From: Bacillus pseudomycoides
GTDB lineage: Bacteria; Bacillota; Bacilli; Bacillales; Bacillaceae_G
Reading direction: 5' to 3'
Assembly: GCF_002582035.1 (NCBI RefSeq)
Contig: NZ_NUQE01000039.1
Location: 62,001-126,000, forward strand
DNA: 64,000 bases
A model generated the notes under the pieces. It saw only the letters and a program-made list of their open reading frames with translations, was not told the origin of the DNA and ran no database searches. Both the position numbers and the translations under genes were made by a program. This document shows, piece after piece, positions 57,655-64,000 of the stretch (position 1 is the first letter of the stretch; every line of letters starts with the position of its first letter).

Positions 57655-59412
57655 ATGATTAGTCAACTTTCATGGAAAGTTGGAGGACAACAAGGTGAAG
57701 GAATTGAAAGTACAGGAGAAATCTTTTGTATTGCATTAAACCGATTAGGTTATTATCTATATGGTTATCGCCACTTTTCATCACGAATTAAAGGTGGTCA
57801 TACAAACAATAAAATTCGCGTAAGTACAACAGAAGTACGCGCAATATCAGATGATTTAGATATCTTAATTGCGTTTGATCAAGAAACAATTGACTTTAAC
57901 TTCCACGAACTACGTCCAGGTGGAATTGTTGTTGCAGATGCAAAATTCAATCCAAGCATTCCAGAGGGAGCAGATGTAACTTTACATGCGATTCCGTTTA
58001 CGGATATTGCTTCTGAACTTGGTACATCTTTAATGAAAAACATGGTTGCAGTTGGAGCGTCTAGTGCTGTATTAGGGTTAGACGAAAATGTATATTTAGA
58101 AGTTGTTGATGAGATTTTTGGTCGTAAAGGAGAGCAAGTTGTTGAGAAAAACATGGAAGCAATTAAACGCGGCTCTCAATATATGAAAGAACTGCTTGGC
58201 GAAAAAGTAAATATGATGCAACTTGAAAAAGCAGATGGAAAACAAAGGATGTTTATGATTGGAAACGATGCAATCGCATTTGGCGCAGTAGCTGGTGGTG
58301 CTCGTTTTATGTCTGCTTATCCAATTACACCTGCTTCTGAGATTATGGAATACTTAATTAAGAAGCTTCCAAAAGTAGGAGGAACTGTTATTCAAACTGA
58401 GGATGAAATCGCTGCTTGTACGATGGCAATTGGTGCAAACTATGCTGGTGTACGTACATTAACAGCGTCAGCAGGTCCTGGTTTATCTCTAATGATGGAA
58501 GCAATTGGTTTGGCTGGGATTACAGAAACCCCGCTTGTTATCATTGATACACAACGTGGTGGGCCAAGTACTGGTTTGCCAACAAAACAAGAACAATCTG
58601 ATTTAATGGCAATGATTTACGGTACGCATGGTGAGATTCCGAAAATCGTCATGGCACCAAGTACTGCTGAAGAAGCGTTCTATGATATTGTAGAAGCATT
58701 TAACTTAGCGGAAGAATATCAAGTTCCTGTAATCTTTTTAACGGATTTACAACTTTCTTTAGGTAAACAAACCGTAGAACCACTTCAATTAGAAAAGGTT
58801 GAAATTCGTCGTGGTAAACTTGATTTACATGCGGAGTTACCGGAGCGTGAAAATAAAGCATACTTCAGACGTTATGAAGTAACAGAAGATGGTATTTCAC
58901 CACGTGTTGTACCTGGTATGAAAAATGGTATTCACCATGTAACAGGTGTAGAGCACGATGAAACAGGTAAGCCGTCAGAGTCAGCACTTAACCGTAGTGC
59001 ACAAATGGACAAACGTTTCCGCAAAATGGAAAATATTAAATTCAATACCCCTGTTTACAAAAATGCTAAATATGATGATGCTGATGTATTATTAGTAGGC
59101 TTTAACTCAACTCGTGGTGCAATTGAAGAAGCGATGGAACGTTTAGAGCAAGAAGGATTAAAAGTAAACCATGCTCATGTTCGCTTAATTCATCCATTCC
59201 CAACAGCTGAAATGCTGCCGCTTGTGAAGGATGCAAAACGTGTTGTCGTTGTAGAAAACAATGCAACTGGACAACTTGCTAATATTATGAAGATGAATCT
59301 TGGCTACGGTGAGAAAATTTCTAGCCTATTGAAATATGACGGAAATCCATTCTTACCAAAAGAAATTTACAACGAATGCAAAAAAGGGGTTGTTTTAAAT
59401 GGCAACATTTAA
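57655..59412 (+). CDS. korA: 2-oxoacid:ferredoxin oxidoreductase alpha subunit (KorA type)
   Basis: A 585-residue fusion of the gamma-type domain (residues 1-190: GGQQGEGIESTGEIFC, FSSRIKGGHTNNKI) with the alpha domain (from about 200: ITPASEIMEYL, TASAGPGLSLMMEA, DTQRGGPSTGLPT). With KorB it oxidatively decarboxylates a 2-oxoacid, probably 2-oxoglutarate, to the acyl-CoA and passes electrons to ferredoxin. ATG behind AAGGGGTG. It overlaps korB by 14 bases. Substrate assignment rests on family similarity; pyruvate or branched-chain oxoacids are alternatives. Confidence 0.92.
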   Translation: MISQLSWKVGGQQGEGIESTGEIFCIALNRLGYYLYGYRHFSSRIKGGHTNNKIRVSTTEVRAISDDLDILIAFDQETIDFNFHELRPGGIVVADAKFNPSIPEGADVTLHAIPFTDIASELGTSLMKNMVAVGASSAVLGLDENVYLEVVDEIFGRKGEQVVEKNMEAIKRGSQYMKELLGEKVNMMQLEKADGKQRMFMIGNDAIAFGAVAGGARFMSAYPITPASEIMEYLIKKLPKVGGTVIQTEDEIAACTMAIGANYAGVRTLTASAGPGLSLMMEAIGLAGITETPLVIIDTQRGGPSTGLPTKQEQSDLMAMIYGTHGEIPKIVMAPSTAEEAFYDIVEAFNLAEEYQVPVIFLTDLQLSLGKQTVEPLQLEKVEIRRGKLDLHAELPERENKAYFRRYEVTEDGISPRVVPGMKNGIHHVTGVEHDETGKPSESALNRSAQMDKRFRKMENIKFNTPVYKNAKYDDADVLLVGFNSTRGAIEEAMERLEQEGLKVNHAHVRLIHPFPTAEMLPLVKDAKRVVVVENNATGQLANIMKMNLGYGEKISSLLKYDGNPFLPKEIYNECKKGVVLNGNI

Positions 59413-60265
59413 GGACTTTCGTAATAGTGTAAAACCAAACTGGTGTCCAGGTTGCGGTGACTTCTCAGTACAAGCAGCAATTCAACGTGCGGCTGCGAAT
59501 GTAGGTTTGAATCCTGATGAATTAGCGGTTATTTCTGGTATCGGTTGCTCCGGTCGTATCTCTGGTTATATTAACTCTTACGGTGTTCATAGTATTCACG
59601 GACGTGCCCTTCCAATTGCACAAGGTGTAAAAATGGCCAATCGTGATTTAACAGTTATTGCATCTGGTGGTGACGGTGACGGTTTTGCAATCGGTATGGG
59701 ACATACAATTCATTCTATTCGTCGTAATATTGATATTACGTACATTGTTATGGATAACCAAATTTACGGTTTAACAAAAGGTCAAACTTCTCCTCGCAGT
59801 GAAGCCGGTTTTAAAACGAAAAGTACGCCGCAAGGATCGATTGAACCAGCGTTATCTGTAATGGAAATGGCATTAACTGCTGGAGCGACGTTCGTAGCAC
59901 AAAGTTTCTCTAGTGACTTAAAAGAATTAACACAGTTAATTGAAGCTGGTATCCAACATAAAGGGTTCTCTCTTATTAACGTATATAGTCCATGTGTAAC
60001 TTACAACAAGGTAAATACGTATGATTGGTTTAAAGAGAATTTAACAAAGCTTAGCGAAGTAGAAGGATATGATCCATCTAATCGTATGGTTGCTATGCAA
60101 ACATTAATGGAAAATAAAGGTTTAGTAACAGGATTAATTTATCAAAATATAGAGCAGCCTTCTTACCAAGAGCTTGTAAAAGGATATAGTGAAAAACCAT
60201 TAGTTCATGCTGATTTGCAAATGGACCAAAAAATGTTTGATGAACTTGTAGCAGAATTTATGTAA
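59399..60265 (+). CDS. korB: 2-oxoacid:ferredoxin oxidoreductase beta subunit (KorB type)
   Basis: A 288-residue thiamine-diphosphate-binding subunit. The [4Fe-4S] cysteines lie in NWCPGCGDFS and SGIGCSGRISG, and the TPP-Mg motif is SGGDGDGFAIGMGH followed by MDNQIYGLTKGQTSPRS. The start overlaps the end of korA by 14 bases with AAAGGGG as ribosome binding site, so the subunits are coupled. A strong terminator follows. B. subtilis has tdh and kbl at this position instead. Confidence 0.94.
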   Translation: MATFKDFRNSVKPNWCPGCGDFSVQAAIQRAAANVGLNPDELAVISGIGCSGRISGYINSYGVHSIHGRALPIAQGVKMANRDLTVIASGGDGDGFAIGMGHTIHSIRRNIDITYIVMDNQIYGLTKGQTSPRSEAGFKTKSTPQGSIEPALSVMEMALTAGATFVAQSFSSDLKELTQLIEAGIQHKGFSLINVYSPCVTYNKVNTYDWFKENLTKLSEVEGYDPSNRMVAMQTLMENKGLVTGLIYQNIEQPSYQELVKGYSEKPLVHADLQMDQKMFDELVAEFM

Positions 60266-60271
60266 TATATG

Positions 60272-60300
60272 AAAGGCTATCGAAATTTCGATAGCCTTTT
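60272..60300 (+). terminator. Terminator after korB
   Basis: A perfect 28-nt palindrome based on AAAGGCTATCG/CGATAGCCTTT, followed by T. Confidence 0.92.
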
Positions 60301-60302
60301 CT

Positions 60303-60595
60303 AATGCGAATTTATGATAAAGTATTTTTGTGATGGGATGTACTTTCTTTACTAAGAAAATTCAGAATGATAAAATAATAAATAAGAGTTACATTATATA
60401 CGAGCTCTTCTCCTCCCTTTAGTATCAAGTAAAATCGTTCATGAATGCAAGGCCTCTCTATTGTTTAATTTGACTGAACGCTTTATACTATAATAATGTG
60501 TATAGGAATGAAGCGATAAGCTTTTTTATAAGGACAAAATAAACAACAACTAAAAATCAAAACTGTGTATATGTAAGGTTGAAAGGAGATTATTC
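60303..60595 (+). other. Intergenic region before miaB
   Basis: About 290 nt. A SigA-like TTGACT at 60470-60475 is followed by a cluster of -10-like sequences (TATAAT at 60489-60494, ATAATG at 60493-60498), none with an ideal combination of sequence and spacing. The miaB promoter is probably here. No reading frame or stable structure stands out. Confidence 0.4.
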
Positions 60596-62125
60596 ATGAA
60601 CGAAGAGCAACGATTAGCAGGGCAACAAGCAACTTCAACTACTAAAAAAGCAGAAAAAGATTATAGTAAATATTTTGAAAGTGTATATCAGCCACCTTCT
60701 TTAAAGGATGCGAAAAAACGCGGAAAAGAAGAAGTTAAAATTGAACGTGATTTTGGCTTACCAGAAGAGTTTCGCAATTTTGGTGCAGGAAGAAAGTTTT
60801 ATATCCGTACTTATGGATGTCAAATGAATGAACATGACACAGAAGTAATGGCTGGTATTTTTACAGCTCTTGGATATGAACCAACATTCTCTACAGAAGA
60901 TGCAGATGTGATTCTATTAAATACATGTGCTATTCGTGAAAATGCTGAAAATAAAGTATTCGGGGAACTTGGTCATTTAAAATCCTTAAAACAAAGAAAT
61001 CCTGATCTTTTAGTCGGTGTATGTGGTTGTATGTCACAAGAGGAATCTGTCGTAAACAAAATTATGCAAAAACATCAGCATGTAGATATGGTATTTGGTA
61101 CACATAACATTCACCGTTTACCATACATTTTAAAAGATGCTATGTTCTCGAAAGCGACAGTTGTTGAGGTATGGTCAAAAGAAGGAGATGTCATTGAGAA
61201 TCTTCCAAAAGTACGCCGTGGAGATATTAAAGCGTGGGTAAACATTATGTACGGATGTGACAAATTCTGCACGTACTGTATTGTGCCGTATACTCGTGGT
61301 AAAGAGCGAAGCCGCCGTCCTGAAGATATTATTAAAGAAGTACGTCATTTAGCGGCAAATGGTTATAAAGAAATTACGCTACTAGGTCAAAACGTAAACG
61401 CATACGGAAAAGACTTTGAAGATATGGAATATGGATTAGGAGATCTTATGGATGAACTTCGTAAGATTGACGTAGCACGTATTCGTTTTACAACAAGCCA
61501 TCCGCGTGACTTTGATGATTATTTAATTGAAGTACTTGGAAAAGGCGGCAATTTAGTTGAACACATTCACTTACCAGTGCAATCTGGAAGTACGGATATG
61601 TTGAAAATTATGGCACGTAAATACTCACGTGAGCATTATTTAGAACTTGTACGTAAAATTAAAGAAGCGATTCCAAATGTAGTACTGACGACTGATATTA
61701 TTGTCGGTTTCCCAAATGAAACAGATGAACAATTTGAAGAAACGATGTCGTTATATCACGAAGTAGGTTTCGATAGCGCATATACATTTATTTATTCACC
61801 ACGTGAAGGTACACCAGCTGCAAAAATGGTGGATAATGTACCGATGGAAGTGAAAAAGGAACGCTTGCAACGTTTAAATGCGTTAGTAAATGAATTTTCT
61901 GCGAAGAAGAATAAAACGTATGAAGGACAAATTGTTGAAGTGCTTGTTGATGGAGAAAGTAAAAATAATCCTGAAGTACTTGCAGGTTATACACGTGCCA
62001 ATAAGCTTGTAAACTTCGTAGCTCCAAAATCTGTAATCGGTCAGCTTGTAAAAGTGAAAATAACAAAAGCAAAAACTTGGTCTCTAAACGGGGAATTGGT
62101 TGAGGAGCCGATCGAGGTGAAATAA
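60596..62125 (+). CDS. miaB: tRNA-2-methylthio-N6-dimethylallyladenosine synthase
   Basis: A 509-residue radical-SAM methylthiotransferase that converts i6A37 to ms2i6A37 in tRNAs reading codons that start with U. The N-terminal auxiliary cluster cysteines are in [19 protein letters not shown] and [10 protein letters not shown]. The radical-SAM cluster is Cys221, Cys225 and Cys228 ([10 protein letters not shown]), and a TRAM domain is at the C-terminus. The first 65 or so residues are a charged extension typical of Bacillus MiaB (YmcB). ATG behind AAAGGAG. In the same unit as ricA. Confidence 0.97.
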   Translation: MNEEQRLAGQQATSTTKKAEKDYSKYFESVYQPPSLKDAKKRGKEEVKIERDFGLPEEFRNFGAGRKFYIRTYGCQMNEHDTEVMAGIFTALGYEPTFSTEDADVILLNTCAIRENAENKVFGELGHLKSLKQRNPDLLVGVCGCMSQEESVVNKIMQKHQHVDMVFGTHNIHRLPYILKDAMFSKATVVEVWSKEGDVIENLPKVRRGDIKAWVNIMYGCDKFCTYCIVPYTRGKERSRRPEDIIKEVRHLAANGYKEITLLGQNVNAYGKDFEDMEYGLGDLMDELRKIDVARIRFTTSHPRDFDDYLIEVLGKGGNLVEHIHLPVQSGSTDMLKIMARKYSREHYLELVRKIKEAIPNVVLTTDIIVGFPNETDEQFEETMSLYHEVGFDSAYTFIYSPREGTPAAKMVDNVPMEVKKERLQRLNALVNEFSAKKNKTYEGQIVEVLVDGESKNNPEVLAGYTRANKLVNFVAPKSVIGQLVKVKITKAKTWSLNGELVEEPIEVK

Positions 62126-62128
62126 TAG

Positions 62129-62560
62129 ATGAAAATCTTTACAAAAGATGAAATTGTAGAGCAAGCGAAAGAATTAGCAAAAATGATTTCTGAAACAGAA
62201 GAAGTTGATTTCTTTAAACGTGCAGAAGCACAAATTCATAAAAATGAGAATGTAAAATGTACGATTGATGAAATTAAAGCTTTGCAAAAACAAGCAGTGA
62301 ATCTACAACATTATGGGAAATGGGAAGCGCTAAAAAAAGTAGAATCAGAAATTGATGCGCTGCAAGATAAACTAGATGAAATTCCAGTTGTACAGCAGTT
62401 CAAATCTTCTCAAACATATGTAAATGATTTATTGCAGCTTGTCGCAAGTACAATTTCAAACACAGTTACAGATGAAATTTTAATTTCAACTGGCGGAGAT
62501 GTGTTAAAAGGTGAAACAGGTGCTGAAGTAGCAAATAAAAAAGGCCCGTGTGGCTGTTAA
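62129..62560 (+). CDS. ricA: RicA (YmcA), Y-complex regulator of RNA processing
   Basis: A 143-residue helical protein of the YlbF/YmcA family. With RicF (YlbF) and RicT (YaaT) it forms the complex that binds Fe-S clusters and directs RNase Y to certain transcripts; it is needed for biofilm, competence and sporulation in B. subtilis. The C-terminus KKGPCGC carries the cysteines (141, 143) proposed as cluster ligands. It starts 3 bases after miaB. Its partner enzyme RNase Y is encoded 8 kb upstream in this window. Confidence 0.95.
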   Translation: MKIFTKDEIVEQAKELAKMISETEEVDFFKRAEAQIHKNENVKCTIDEIKALQKQAVNLQHYGKWEALKKVESEIDALQDKLDEIPVVQQFKSSQTYVNDLLQLVASTISNTVTDEILISTGGDVLKGETGAEVANKKGPCGC

Positions 62561-62589
62561 AAGAGATGTCGAATTCGACATCTCTTTTT
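62559..62589 (+). terminator. Terminator after ricA
   Basis: A perfect palindrome AAAAGAGATGTCGAA/TTCGACATCTCTTTT followed by T, starting at the ricA stop codon. Confidence 0.92.
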
Positions 62590-62689
62590 ATTTCATTCTA
62601 ATGGACAATAATATATTGTCCTCCTCTTCTAGAAAGTAAAAGTTTCATGTTGCATTATGAGCGGTGCAGAGCTTTTTCAAAAAAGAATA

Positions 62690-62718
62690 ACACATTCCGC
62701 ATTTGTCCCGCATATAAT
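62690..62718 (+). promoter_or_regulatory. Candidate SigE promoter of cotE
   Basis: ACACATT at 62690-62696 (5 of 7 against KMATATT), 14 bases, and CATATAAT at 62711-62718 (7 of 8 against CATACANT). cotE is known to be switched on by SigE in the mother cell. Confidence 0.6.
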
Positions 62719-62748
62719 GAATTGAACATTCATTGAGGAGGGGTTCGT

Positions 62749-63297
62749 ATGTCCGAATTTAGAGAGATTATTACGAAAGCAGTTGTGGGCAAAGGACGTA
62801 AGTATATGAAAACGACTCACGCTGTTACACCGAATCATCCGCCGACAAGTATTTTGGGGTGCTGGGTTATAAATCATGCATATGAAGCAGAAAAAAACGG
62901 GAAGCATGTAGAAATCGAAGGATTTTACGATATTAACACATGGTATTCGTATGAAGAAAATACGAAAACAGAAGTCGTGACAGAACGCGTGCATTATACA
63001 GATGACGTGAATATTGGCTATCGTGATAAGAACTTTTCTGGAGAAGACCAAGAAATTATTGCACGTGTCATGCAACATCCTAATTGTTTAGAAGCTGTTA
63101 TTTCACCAAATGGAAATAAAATGGCTGTCACTGTGGAACGGGAATTTGTAATCGAAGTCGTGGGCGAAACAAAAATTTGTGTGAGTGTGAATCCAGAGGG
63201 CTGTCCAGAAGATGATCAGCAATATGAAGTGGAAGTGGATGATGAAGAGTTTGAAGAACTTGATCCGAACTTTATCGTAGAAACGGAGGAAGAATAA
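62749..63297 (+). CDS. cotE: Outer spore coat morphogenetic protein CotE
   Basis: A 182-residue coat protein that directs outer-coat and, in the cereus group, exosporium attachment. The N-terminal conserved block ([19 protein letters not shown]) and central domain ([19 protein letters not shown]) are typical. The C-terminal 30 residues are strongly acidic ([15 protein letters not shown]), the region that binds other coat proteins. ATG behind GAGGAGGGG. Own promoter and terminator, between ricA and mutS as in B. subtilis. Confidence 0.97.
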   Translation: MSEFREIITKAVVGKGRKYMKTTHAVTPNHPPTSILGCWVINHAYEAEKNGKHVEIEGFYDINTWYSYEENTKTEVVTERVHYTDDVNIGYRDKNFSGEDQEIIARVMQHPNCLEAVISPNGNKMAVTVEREFVIEVVGETKICVSVNPEGCPEDDQQYEVEVDDEEFEELDPNFIVETEEE

Positions 63298-63300
63298 GTT

Positions 63301-63332
63301 GAAGCTAGGGAGAACCTCTTCCTAGCTTTTTA
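63301..63332 (+). terminator. Terminator after cotE
   Basis: GAAGCTAGG pairs with CCTAGCTTT around GAGAACCTCTT, then T. Confidence 0.88.
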
Positions 63333-63425
63333 TATGTGTTTCAGATGATGGTTCAAAATCATTCGTGTATAATTGTGTTATAATATATTTTTAAAGTGAA
63401 AAAGAAAGACGTATGGAGGATCAAA

Positions 63426-64000
63426 ATGGCACAGTACACGCCGATGATGCAGCAATATTTAAAGATCAAGGCAGATTATCAAGATGCCTTTTTATTTTTT
63501 CGATTAGGCGATTTTTATGAAATGTTTTTTGAGGATGCTGTAAAAGCAGCACATGAACTTGAAATTACATTGACGAGTCGCGATGGGGGCGGGAGCGAAC
63601 GGATACCGATGTGCGGCGTACCGTATCATGCTGCGAAAAACTACATCGAACAACTGATTGAAAAAGGATATAAAGTAGCAATTTGTGAACAAGTTGAAGA
63701 CCCAAAAACAGCAAAAGGTGTTGTGCGCCGTGAAGTCGTTCAGTTAATTACACCAGGAACGATGATGGAAGGCCGTACAATAGATGAAAAGGAAAATAAT
63801 TTTCTTGCAGCACTAGCGCATTTTGAAGATGGTTCTTATGCATTAGCTTGTAATGACTTAACGACAGGTCAAAATACAGTAACATTGTTAACTGGAACAC
63901 TTGAAGATGTATTACTAGAAGTATATGCAACAGGTGCGAAGGAAATTGTCGTATCTTCCACGTTCTCTAAGGAAGAGTTGGACAAGATGTTAGCAACATT
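63426..64000 (+). CDS. mutS: DNA mismatch repair protein MutS (5' part, cut by window end)
   Basis: The first 191 or so codons of MutS, open to the window edge. The N-terminal mismatch-recognition domain is clear: [20 protein letters not shown], then the mismatch-contacting Phe-x-Glu in [12 protein letters not shown], and [10 protein letters not shown]. The connector domain begins near the cut. ATG at 63426 behind TGGAGGA. In Bacillus mutL normally follows, outside this window. Confidence 0.97.
   Translation, partial: MAQYTPMMQQYLKIKADYQDAFLFFRLGDFYEMFFEDAVKAAHELEITLTSRDGGGSERIPMCGVPYHAAKNYIEQLIEKGYKVAICEQVEDPKTAKGVVRREVVQLITPGTMMEGRTIDEKENNFLAALAHFEDGSYALACNDLTTGQNTVTLLTGTLEDVLLEVYATGAKEIVVSSTFSKEELDKMLAT

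Overview
The window is a 64 kb stretch of Bacillus chromosome with a low GC content. It runs from the 3' end of codY to the 5' end of mutS, with almost every gene on the + strand. Gene order and protein sequences match the large housekeeping and sporulation block of Bacillus. Several points indicate the Bacillus cereus group rather than B. subtilis: protein details, a 2-oxoacid:ferredoxin oxidoreductase pair and a dipeptidase between spoVS and miaB, a guanosine/BMP-type importer after spoIIIE, and eight short repeats of the cereus-group 'bcr' kind flanked by TTTAT. The recA gene has no intron, unlike the group I intron-bearing recA known from B. anthracis. Species cannot be fixed from this window alone.

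Layout. 1-4712: codY end, then rpsB-tsf-pyrH-frr-uppS (translation, UMP kinase, undecaprenyl diphosphate synthesis). 4730-14059: cdsA-dxr-rseP-proS-polC (phospholipid and isoprenoid precursors, site-2 protease, prolyl-tRNA synthetase, replicative polymerase). 14076-21324: rimP-nusA-ylxR-ylxQ-infB-ylxP-rbfA-truB-ribF, the ribosome-maturation and transcription/translation operon behind a structured leader. 21325-26417: rpsO, pnp, ylxY and the M16 peptidase mlpA. 26767-32029: ymxH, dipicolinate synthase dpaAB, then asd-dapG-dapA, which make dihydrodipicolinate for spore dipicolinate and for lysine/peptidoglycan. 32526-37982: RNase J (rnjB), tepA, ylzJ, spoIIIE. 38532-44052: GntR/UTRA regulator and a four-gene nucleoside ABC importer. 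44177-51583: ymfF-ymfH-ymfI (EF-P 5-aminopentanol pathway), ymfJ, ymfK, rodZ-like ymfM, pgsA, cinA. 51885-56189: recA, rny, ymdB, spoVS. 56473-64000: dipeptidase, korAB, miaB, ricA, cotE, mutS (cut by the window edge).

The region is overwhelmingly conserved core genome and I found no defence system, prophage, CRISPR array or tRNA gene. The most unusual structure lies between genes. (1) Eight bcr-like repeats of 49-155 nt occur in three size classes; most sit at terminator T-tracts or on TAA stop codons. (2) A 138-nt inverted-repeat element ends just before the rnjB start codon. It appears to separate a good Shine-Dalgarno sequence from its ATG and to bury the only remaining weak one in a 13-bp stem. 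(3) Structured leaders precede rpsO and rimP. Sigma-factor promoter matches fit known biology: SigA with a LexA box at recA, SigH at spoVS, SigE at cotE and a weaker SigK match at dpaA.
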